A stretch of 64,000 nucleotides of DNA from Bugulina stolonifera (taxonomy: Eukaryota; Bryozoa; Gymnolaemata; Cheilostomatida; Bugulidae). Each line of letters starts with the position of its first letter. Within the stretch, counting starts at the first letter, position 1. Shown here one piece after another: positions 37,401 through 46,879 of this stretch. The DNA is taken from the NCBI GenBank assembly GCA_935421135.1, contig OW285193.1, forward strand, positions 3,593,996 through 3,657,995, given 5' to 3'. Position numbers and translations under genes: made by a program. The notes beneath the pieces were generated by a model, which did not search any database, was not told the DNA's origin, and saw nothing but the letters and a program-made list of their open reading frames with translations.

Positions 37401-39075
37401 CTTCGTCCCATCCTTGCTGTCGACGCTCCTCACAAAACACTTGGCTCGCTCAAACCCTGGGACGTTAGAACACGCGGATATGCTCAGTAGCTCGTGTCTT
37501 GCACTAAAAGTCATCGTGGTGGTGTTAGTTGGTAGGTTGTCTTTTGGCATGAAGCATTCGATATCATAGGTGATATAGTAGGGGTAGTATAAGAGGTCGG
37601 GGTTCACCACCTCTATTCCCACCACTCGCTTGAGTTTTGTGAATATGGTTGGCGGGGGTCCAAACGTTCCACCAGGGAAAACGAACACCGATGCTTCTTC
37701 TGGCGAGCACTTGTGTCGTCGTAGGCTGGACAAGCGTGTAAACGCGCTATCGCACAGCTTGCAGGTGAAACATCTGGCAAACGAATCAACATTCTTTATC
37801 CAGCTGAAGTGTTTTTCGTACATGTTGACGAAGAGTTTATGGGCTTTGTTTCGTACCCCGGATGACCAAACTATCGGAGCTACCTCCTCATCAGTTAGAC
37901 AGAAGACTATTATAGATACGTCAAAATGATCTTCCAAGGCCAGTAGATCACTCGAGTCCACCCCGGGAAAGTCTGACAAAGTTGATGAGGGTGGGGAAGA
38001 AGATTTAGTTTGTCTCATGTATTGTTTAAACAAGCGATGTGTTGTGGTGCAAGAGGGGCGACGGCAACGACATCCCTTCTTTTGGTCGCAGTTACAGTCA
38101 TACATCATGGCCAAGCATCTAAAGAAACACAAGTTGTCTGAGTAGGGACGCGCACCTCCTCTAGCCCAAAAGTCTACGTCTAGTGCTATCACGTGTCGGT
38201 TGTTAAGTATGTAGTCTGGGAGTTTGCTCACTACACCGCCCACCTTGCCAATCTCTAGGAGTTGTAGAATGTCAGATTCGCAATGTGACGTAAAGCCCAA
38301 GCGGTATTCGGTCTCCTTTGTGCTGACCTCTCTCTCAAGTCGAGCTCCTGCACAGATTCGCAAAACTCTCTCATCTCATTCTCTGTTCTGATCAGTCTTG
38401 GTTTGGGGAAGAATGCGGCATTGTTGCTCGATGAGTGAAAGTAGCGCAACTCTCCACTGGTCTTATGCTCGAGGATGACTCCAGCGCTACAGTTAATCTT
38501 CACAGTACAAGGCACTGTCTTCCACATTGCTCTCAACTTAGTCCACACCTCTTCATCTCCTTCGTCTTCACCTTCCCCTCTCCACACTCGAACATTTAGA
38601 ATATCTTCCACGGGACGAGAGTGTATTGCGGACCTGATGGAGCTCCAATAGCGGGCTAGTAGCACCCCCATCTCATCCCCCTCTTCAGCTGTTGGCGGTT
38701 TAGACCAGAAAACATCATCAAACTTCTCTGCACCTCCCTCATCTTTTTCCACCTTACCCTCGCTATGAAATCGCCTCATGTGATGACCTAGCTTTCTCCT
38801 CCCATCAAAACATCCGCCACAAACGGGGCACTTGTGCGGGTGAGCCTGTGCATGCATTCTCTTCGTGTGCCTGTCTAGAGAAAACGCTGTTCTGAGAACC
38901 AGACCGCATAGTTGACAGGTGTGCTCGACCTGACGAGAGGTCTCTCCCCCTATAAAAAAAAATGGTAGGGTGTAAGTTATTATTCTTTTACTTCACACTA
39001 CATAAACAATAAACAATCCACAATTGCTACCAAATACCTCATTTAGCACTAACCTTCTTTTTCACTTGTTGACAT
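34420..39075 (-). CDS. polB: Protein-primed-type family B DNA polymerase, apparent frameshift
   Basis: Minus-strand exons: 39075-39054 (ATG), 38949 to about 35274, 35175-35084, 34987-34420. Introns are 90-105 bp and phases match. N-terminus: two C2H2 fingers (CQLC...H, CPVC...H), a third near 37760. An OTU-like region has SDNLCFFR (about 38140) and KHFSW (about 37810). Exonuclease motifs: DIE (37565), GFNSQKYD (37163), YNNLD (36761). Polymerase motif A DANALY (36362), motif B KLVGNSAYG (35447), motif C DTDS (exon 34987-34420). A Cys/His insert YQFHGCYWHGH (about 36115) with GYKLITTRECEW resembles nuclease-like inserts of this family. The C-terminus DGVSTSPIEC fits family ends. The large exon is read in two frames: the N-terminal frame stops at 38257-38255 and the polymerase frame needs a -1 shift near 38260. 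The TTG at 38363 is not a credible start. Confidence 0.88.
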
Positions 39076-39310
39076 CTCTGCTGATCATGTGCTGGCTAGA
39101 AGGTAGGTGTCTCTGTTTAGTCTCCTTATAAAAATATATAGCAGTAGGGTGTGAGTCATTTTTTAGCTTGATAGCATTTTATACAATAAACACTTCACAA
39201 TTGCTGCCAATTACTCCATTTAACACTAACCTTATGTTCTACTTGTTGACATCTCTGTTCACGCACTGACTAGTAGGTAGCTGTCTCTGTTTACTCTCAC
39301 TCTGTTGACT
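38990..39310 (-). repeat. Tandem duplication covering polB exon 1
   Basis: Two diverged copies 177 bp apart (for example gttgacatctctg at 39068 and 39245). The upstream copy repeats the ATG and the gttagt donor but has an in-frame TAA before the donor (ATG TCA ACA AGT AGA ACA TAA). It is therefore a dead exon, or a six-codon upstream open frame if transcribed. Confidence 0.7.
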
Positions 39311-39351
39311 AGAGGCTGATTGTTCATACTGCTAAAGTGAGAAACTCATAC

Positions 39352-39359
39352 CTTAAATA
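39352..39359 (-). promoter_or_regulatory. Possible TATA-like box for polB
   Basis: TATTTAAG on the minus strand, about 280 bp upstream of the polB ATG and just outside the palindromic array. Weak on its own. Confidence 0.3.
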
Positions 39360-39410
39360 GTAGTATTCAGCGGGCGGAGTCTAACCATTTCCCCACCCTT
39401 GGCAATACCA

Positions 39411-40205
39411 CCCCGATGTGAATCCGAAGCCCCCCGATGTGAATCCGAAGCTTCCCGATGTGAATCCGAAGCCTCCCGATGCACCCCGATGTGAATCCGA
39501 AGCCTCCCGATGCATCCCGATGTGATTCCGAAGCTTCCCGATGCATCCCGATGTGATTCCGAAGCTTCCCGATGCATCCCGATGTGAATCCGAAGCCTCC
39601 CGATGCATCCCGATGTGAATCCGAAGCTTCCCGATGCATCCCGATGTGATTCCGAAGCTTCCCGATGCATCCCGATGTGAATCCGAAGCTTCCCGATGCA
39701 TCCCGATGTGATTCCGAAGCTTCCCGATGTGAATCCGAAGCTTCCCGATGCATCCCGATGTGATTCCGAAGCCTCCCGATGCACCCCGATGTGAATTGAC
39801 ACATCGGGACACATCGGGACACATCGGGATGCATCGGGAAGCTTCGGAATCACATCGGGATGCATCGGGAAGCTTCGGAATCACATCGGGATGCATCGGG
39901 AAGCTTCGGAATCACATCGGGATGCATCGGGAAGCTTCGGATTCACATCGGGATGCATCGGGAAGCTTCGGATTCACATCGGGATGCATCGGGAAGCATC
40001 GGAATCACATCGGGATGCATCGGGGAGCTTCGGATTCACATCGGGATGCATCGGGAAGCTTCGGAATCACATCGGGATGCATCGGGAAGCTTCGGATTCA
40101 CATCGGGATGCATCGGAAGGCTTCGGATTCACATCGGGATGCATCGGGAGGCTTCGGATTCACATCGGGAGGCTTCGGATTCACATCGGGGTGCATCGGG
40201 TCACA
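39411..40205. repeat. Giant palindrome made of 31-bp repeats
   Basis: From 39411 to about 39795 the unit is cccgatgcatcccgatgtga plus ttccgaagctt. From about 39800 to 40205 the same unit runs in reverse complement. The arms are about 390 bp, with about 12 units each and the centre near aattgac at 39794-39800. As 31 is not a multiple of three, all frames stay open and read MHREASESHRDASG-like peptides; these are not genes. It separates the divergent polB and OB genes, so it may hold a promoter or replication signal (inference). Confidence 0.92.
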
Positions 40206-40251
40206 TTGGGATTGGATAAAAAAAAGGGAGGAGTCAAGAAATGAGCAGTTG

Positions 40252-40257
40252 TATAAA
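40252..40257 (+). promoter_or_regulatory. TATA box of the OB-module gene
   Basis: TATAAA followed by GGG, 84 bp upstream of the ATG at 40341 and just outside the palindromic array. Confidence 0.6.
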
Positions 40258-40340
40258 GGGAGAGTGGGATCACAGTCTCAGCATTCAAAGTTCAGCACAT
40301 CACTACTGTACAGCTACACTACTACAATAGTACATTATCA

Positions 40341-41661
40341 ATGGATACTGACAACATAGTCCAAAACCAAGAAGAGTTATTTGCGGGCTTAACGGACTCA
40401 CAAATGGATGGAATTATTGAAGAAGAAGAGTGCAGTCAGAAGAGGAAAGAAGAGGTGGATGCGTTAAAAGAGGCACGGAAGAAGGGGAAAATAATAGGAG
40501 TGGGGAGTCTTGCCCGAAAGGATCTTTCTAACATGGCGGACTCTCCGTCCTCCCCGGAGCGGGCCTCGGATAGGGGCGAGACCACAACAACCAAGAAGAG
40601 GAAGAACCCAAAAGGAGATGAAATCTGTGCTAAGAAAAAGAAGAAATCCCAGGTGATTGTAATATCAGATGATGATGATGATGATGGCCACGGAGCCGAT
40701 ACGGCTACGGAAGAAATGGATGGTGGTGAGACGACGACGAAGGGAAAAAAAGCTACCAAGTCTCCTTGCAAGGGGAAGAAAAAGAGCGGGGGACTAAGCC
40801 TGGAGAAAGCTCGTGCAGTGGCGGCAACCCTAATGTAAGTAGCCCTGTTCGTATATCTATAAATTACCGTACTATCTTTCTCCCGTTTAACCACTTTGTC
40901 GGATCTATATACACCACTTTCGTTATTGTAGGAGCATGGGAGCGGAGAAGAGGAGCTCTCTGCAGACAACGGTGAAGTTGTCAGAGCTAGAGCCAGGAAC
41001 TGTGCTAGAAGTGAGTGGAGGTTCGGTGGTTGAAACGGCATTCGGAAAAGCATTCTTAGCCAGGGCAAGCTATGTGGATGACAAGGGGATGAGACATTGC
41101 ATCAGCTTTCACACCAACATTCGTCACGCCATGCCCAAGCTAGCGGATGTCAAAGAAGAGGAGCTAAAGGACCTTACCCTTCCACCTAGGATCATGGTGT
41201 ACTTGGGACAGCAGGAGACCGCTAAAGGACAAAACACATTCAACCGTATCGAGAGCGTGTGCTCCCTGCCAGGAGCAGCCATGAAAAAGCTGGCCGGTGA
41301 CTTGAGAAAGAAGACCTTGGCCCAGTTGGAAGAATTTTTTCGAGTGCAAACGCTATCTTCATTCCCCGTTGGTTCTGTGCTGGTGGTGACCGCGCTCCGA
41401 CCCGCATATGTCCCAAGATGCGGTGATGGTGATAATGCGAGCAACTCCATTGCCACCTACGAGTGTCGGATTGGAAACGAAGAAAGAAAGGGAGAGGTCT
41501 TCCTTCCGGGACGTCTGGCAGTTTCGATGAAAGACCTCCTCCCCTCCGTGATGGTGTACAAGGGACAGAAGACTTCCAAGAGCGGGAGAACATTCTACGA
41601 TTGTGCCATTCTAGACTCCATCCTCGGCGAGCGTCTCCTTCCCGCCACTGCACAGTTTTGA
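40341..41661 (+). CDS. Predicted ssDNA-binding protein with two OB-like modules
   Basis: Two exons, 40341-40834 and 40932-41661, joined by a 97-bp intron (gtaagt...ttgtag) that restores frame: 407 aa. Residues 1-165 are low-complexity, with Lys-rich patches (KKRKNPKG, KKKKK) and an acidic SDDDDDDG run, like a nuclear protein tail. Residues about 180-272 and 305-392 are two copies of one module: L-x-x-L/F-x-x-G-T/S-V-L-x-V at the start and MVYLGQQETAKGQNTF / MVYKGQKTSKSGRTF at the end, with a LP turn just before. The beta-rich, Gly-spaced pattern suggests OB folds. With a divergent protein-primed-type polymerase, the likely job is coating displaced single strands, as phi29 p5 or adenovirus DBP do; that is inference. 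I know no named family with certainty. Confidence 0.75.
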
Positions 41662-41698
41662 GGCAAAAACTTTTGTCATTCACACTCATTCGTGTCTA

Positions 41699-42105
41699 CT
41701 TATCAATTGATTTCATATTATTACTCTCAAACTCGTGTATCGTTAGCCTTACTCATATTCTTCATAGTCGTATATCGGTTTTTATCGATTGATTTTATAT
41801 TATTACTCTCAAACGTATTGAAAATTAAAACAAACTCGTGTATCATTACCCTTACTCATATTTTTCATAGTTGTGTATCAAGTTTTTTATCACTTAGTTT
41901 TATATTATTACTCTCAAACGTATTGAAAATTAAAACAAACTCGTGTATCATTACCCTTACTCATATTTTTCATAGTTGTGTATCAGGTTTTTTATCACTT
42001 AGTTTTATATTATTACTCTCAAACGTATTTAAAATTAAAACAAACTCGCGTATCATTACCCTGACTCATATTTTTCATGGTCGTATATCATCTATTCTAG
42101 AATAC
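41699..42105 (+). repeat. 105-bp tandem repeats (about 3.5 copies)
   Basis: ctctcaaacg recurs at 41806, 41911 and 42016, exactly 105 bp apart. The unit contains aaacaaactcgtgtatcattaccc. It lies between the OB gene stop and the right TIR. The frame running through it (41692-42468) is an artefact. Confidence 0.93.
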
Positions 42106-42114
42106 ATCACACAC

Positions 42115-42657
42115 CATTACTCTAACCCGTATTTTCCTTCGCTTCACCCTACTCCAGCCGACGGTCCGCCCGCGAGGGCCGCGACGGGTCGTTGGGGCGG
42201 GAGAGCGGGGGAGGGGCGGGGGATGGGCGGGGGGACGGCGGCGTGGGGCCACGGCTGGACTCGCAAACGAGAACCGCAGCGAGGCGGAGGGCGAGGCGGA
42301 GGGGTTTGGGGTGGGGAGGGGTGGGGAGGGGCGGGGACGGGTGGAGGGAGGACGGGTGGGGTTCGCGGGGCGGGGGGGCGCGCGCGTACGCGCGCGCCCC
42401 CTCGCCCGAGCCGTGGGACCGGGCGAGGGGTTTGCTCTTTAGACTGGGTTCTACGGAACAGCCGATGAGGTTTTTGAAACCCCACCCGCGATCGGGGGGT
42501 AGGTTCTAGGGCTTTGCACATAGAGTGAGGTTTAGGGAAAGGGAGGGGGCGAGAGGACGGGTGGGGTGGTCGTCCGCCCGGGGAGTTTTTGGATCTAGGG
42601 CTAATAAGACGCGGAAATGACCGGGTGTCTGTGCAGATCTGCACTGACTATACTACT
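42115..42657 (-). repeat. Right terminal inverted repeat (543 bp)
   Basis: Reverse complement of 32890-33432. The palindrome GTGCAGATCTGCAC recurs at 42631-42644. The inner end is GGGTTAGAGTAATG in the TIR sense. Confidence 0.95.
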
Positions 42658-42663
42658 GATACA
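42658..42663 (+). repeat. Target-site duplication, right
   Basis: GATACA, direct repeat of 32884-32889. Confidence 0.88.
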
Positions 42664-45600
42664 TGTAAATATGAGGTTTGAAAATTGATATATACATTAT
42701 ATTTGAAAATACCTCAATGAAAATAATGTGCTAAAATGTCTCAGTGTAGATGTATAGAAGTATCTCACTGTAAATGTATGAAAACCCTTCACTCAAATTC
42801 TCAGTGGTTCTGATGTCACAATTCCTCAGTAGCTCTAAATAATTCAATCAAAATTTCTCAGCAATTCTGCACTTAAAATGTGCTGCAAAAATAATTCTCA
42901 ATGCGCTGAATCCAATTGCAATCAAAAACCAATTTTCAGAGTCTGCAAATGCTGCATATAATCGTCTCAAAAAAAATATTAAGCACTTTGCTAGATTTGA
43001 TGGAAAAATCTCAGTCTGCCTCCTTATATAAAGAAGGAATATAATTATGTATAAAGACTTACTCTGAGTTTGAGTTCCAAATATCTCCACACAAAGTTAA
43101 TATTTAATTACTTATAAAAGTGAGCACTATTATATACTTAATCCTTGTATGATAGTGTCCTCATTGTAGTCCTCTGTAGTAAGCTTTTGTGGGCTCCTAA
43201 AATGTGCTCTCTGAGAACTCTCCAAATGTGCTCTCTAAGAACTCTCCAAATGTGCTCTCTGAGAACTCTCCAAATGTGCTCTCTGAGAACTCTCCAAATG
43301 TGTTCTGATATTGACTGTTTTCTCTTCTTCTTTTAAACTCTTTTTTGGGTTTTCCAATTCTATTCTTGTCGAATTCTAGAATTTTCATCACAAAAATTAT
43401 ACAGGTATAATCTTGGTCAGCAAAAATCTACAATATATGAATACATAGTATTTCCTATGCATTTCATTAGCCACTTGGGATTTTATTATTTTCCACCTAC
43501 ATGTACATGTACAAGTGTAGTCAGCAAAAAGAAGTTTTCAAGAAATACGTCAATCCTGTATATAATATGTATTTTACCAGCATAATTTTGTTGAAGACAA
43601 GCTAAATTTGATACCACTCATGATCTTTCTAAAATGGACAGCCTCTACTCTTTAATGTGGTTAGTCTATGCTATCTCTCTTGAATTGAAGTTAGCTGTTT
43701 GTCCTTTCCTTTCATAGCGTACCTACAGTGGATGGTAATGTTGCATCAACTACTGGTATATGTTTTGTGTGATTACACTATATCATAAATAATAAAACTA
43801 TCAATATTTACAGATGCCAACTTCCATATTTGTGCTAACCTGGTGTCAATAATTAACCCTACTAAGCTACTACATGTTTATATAGCCGCCACTTATTAAT
43901 ACTAGGTATCTGCTGACTATAACCCAAGTATGCGTACAATGTCTGTCTTCTCCTGTGGATACGGAATGATATACAATGTACAATGGCATCAGTAGAAAAG
44001 TAAAAAGGAAAAAAGACTGAAACATTTAATGTACTCATATAATAGTATTAATGTTATTGGAGTTTGCTATGTTTGTTACAGCCCTACTACTCCATGTGTT
44101 TATATGTGTGCATATTATTGAATATAGTTCTATAACCCCTAATAAACTGCTGATAGTACTCATTAGGCGTATTTGGAAACTTTACTGGTTCATACAGGAC
44201 TGATTTAAATATCCGAACACAGCTTGAGCGTTCAGGCGTGACTAATGCTTGATCTGAAGGAGAATCCCCTTGTTAAGGTTATGTAACTAGGGTTCTCAAA
44301 AATAAAATTCCTTTTAACACTATATAGGCATTACTACCTGGGTAGGAAAGGCATAAGAAAAAATTGGGAAGGTCTAAGAAATATTTTTCAAGTTATGGCC
44401 CATAGTAATTTTGGGGTCCGTTTACTACAGCTCCCATTTTATGAATGAAATGGCTAGATAATGGAACTCCGTCGTGAAGGTATGACACAATGTTACACAT
44501 GCAGAAGAATAATCAATCTCATTGACATAGTACTACATGGTGTATGGCTAACATATAATGCATGTTTTAACAAGTTTTTTCCTGTTTTTGTATATGTATT
44601 ATCCCATGCAAAACATATGTGTGGTGTATATTCTTATAAAATACATATATCCTCTGTTCTAAGAAAGAAAAAGGGCAACTATTCTACTAGATATGTTTGT
44701 TGGGTTGTTTAGCAGCAGCTAGTGACAGTCTAAAAGCCAACACATAACAAAATATACAAAAAAGCAATGATTTGAACATAAATTTTAAATTTGAATAATT
44801 ACATGTACAGTTTGCAGCTCTGTGGTGGACTAAATGGCTAGTATGTGCGCAGTTTACTAGGAGTTATCCTACCTTATAAGTAAGGGAAAATCTTGCTGCT
44901 AAGCAACTGACAGGTTCCGGAAGCTCCGCCTACCTTCATTCATAAAAACAAAATGGCTTGGAGAAATAGAAAAGTTGATCGTTTTTAAACCAGTTAGCAG
45001 CTTTAGGATGAGTTGATGGTCAATATTTATTAATCTTGCAATGGGATATTGTACCACCGGTACTATAAAACCTTTTAAACTGCAGAGCTTCTTTCAAATA
45101 GCTGAGTGTCAAATTAAATTAGAAAATTATTATTTTATTTTCTCAAATTTGAACAAGTAGTTTAAATCTGCTTTATTAAGAGCTTTATTTGAATCATTAA
45201 GGATTTATTTATATGTAGCCGCATGATGAAAGCGTGCTGAAAATAGATTTGGTTAGATATCTGAGTAAATGCTGCTTTATTTCCCTGTAGTGGACGCCAA
45301 AAGTTGCTAATCTTAATTTTGATAGCGATTCAAAAAGGGGGTTTCCCAGAGATTTTGAAGCATCCACAAAGCCAAATAATTAATCAAAGACAAGCCCGCT
45401 TCTTCGTGCTTCAATTGAGCTAAAACTATTAATAAATTGGCTACTACTGCAAAGTGAAGTGGGATAGTTGACGCCAAAGTAATGTGAACAACACAATGTA
45501 AATTGGCCAAAATCAAGAGAGGATAACTTCACACGATATACGTGCCTTGCAGTCTAATACTATCCTACCTGTTCCTAAACACTTATAGAAACAGCTGCAC

Positions 45601-46875
45601 ATGCTAGTTTATCTTATGGAAAAGAATTTATTCTACAAATAAGACAAAACTTGGACAAGGTTTTGCAGGCAAAAAGCCATCATAAGAAAGAGTTCTAGGA
45701 GGCCATTATTTTATTTTATCTCTTCATAACACCAGCTTAGGCAAACATTCAAGCATATTTAACAATAATATGCAATAAATTAACTGAAAAATAAATTATT
45801 TCAGTAACAGCAGGCAAATTCCATAGCGCTGTTTTCGGTATTTGACCCCTGTGGGATTATGATCTAGAGATCAATGGTGTATAACAGTGCCGCTTATTGG
45901 ATCCTGAGATAAGCATTAGCCAATAGAATTAGTATACGAGACTGAGGCATAGAATACTGGAGCGAACACACGGCACTTCTATTCTTATCATACATGTAGG
46001 TGAGTCTAGTTGTACTGATAAATTCTATCCTGTACAGACTATACCTTGACGTGACACCCCCTGTAACGTTGCGTCATATGACTTAATGCTAACACTGAAA
46101 GCTGTCCAGACCCTTTCAGACATGGTTAAATATGTGGGAGAAATTTCAAAAGAAAATTCAGACCCCAGTTACATAACCTTAAATGAATATTATTATTACC
46201 AGGCATGCCTAGCTTTGTGTTATAGCTAGCGCTATATTATTGAATAAATAGTTCTATACAGTGTAATTAATATTAGTAATATCACATAATTCGTATTGTG
46301 ATATTTTAGTCCATGATAATTATCTTATAAAAAACATTACTGAAAGATTATTGATGTGAAGATTTTCCTGCTGCTGTTAACTTGATATGTGCAAAGTAGC
46401 CTGCTGACTGACAATCTTGTCAGATAAAAAGATAAAAAAACAAAATTGAAAGTTGTTGTTATCGATCGCTAGTGCCTACGCATGTACCCTACTGACCGGA
46501 CACCCCTGTTTGCACAAGATGAACTGCCTTCTGGTAGACATCATCAGCTCAAGTGCCGCATTGATCTAAGAAAGTACTGTTTTACAAATCTGTGCATTAA
46601 ATTCCTGAACTCTGTATTTTAAGGTTTACAGTTAATTTTTAACCAAAGTAACTGACTAGCAACTAGATTTTTGTATTTATTTACTCACTTCATTTTTTAG
46701 CTGGTCTTTCACAGTACCAGGTTCCTTCAACCTTCTTATGCTGTTATACTGCATAAAGTAAAATTTGGAATACACACTTTAATAGCTCCAATTGCCATAT
46801 TATTGTCAGTATGCAAGAGTATAGCGGTAAACTTTATGTCTTGAAGTGCGACCATTTTACAAAACAGTGGTTTTC
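42664..46875. other. Intergenic, only a minisatellite recognised
   Basis: AT-rich, with short open frames without splice or domain support (for example 44461-44712). The only clear structure is the 24-bp minisatellite at 43201-43305. Confidence 0.35.
43201..43305 (+). repeat. 24-bp minisatellite (about 4.4 copies)
   Basis: Unit aaatgtgctctctgagaactctcc. The 24-bp length keeps frames open on both strands (MCSLRTLQ / FGEFSEST), which are artefacts. Confidence 0.95.
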
Positions 46876-46879
46876 TTAA

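Larger units (their letters stand above)
32890..42657. mobile_element. Minimal Polinton-like element: PolB plus predicted ssDNA-binding protein
   Basis: A 9,768-bp unit with 543-bp terminal inverted repeats (32890-33432 and 42115-42657), AG...CT termini and a 6-bp GATACA target duplication (32884-32889, 42658-42663). Long TIRs, a 6-bp duplication and a protein-primed-type PolB are known hallmarks of Polintons/Mavericks. Typical Polintons are 15-20 kb with integrase, protease, ATPase and capsid genes; none of these is visible here. Contents are a divergent PolB gene (minus) and a two-module OB-like gene (plus) around a large palindromic array. It could be a non-autonomous Polinton derivative, integrated in trans, or a distinct element type. 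The borders are firm; classification is inference. Confidence 0.9.

Noticed and set aside
39353..40359. Six long repeat-rich frames (MHREASESHRDASG type)
   Set aside because: They come from the 31-bp repeat, whose length keeps all three frames open on both strands.
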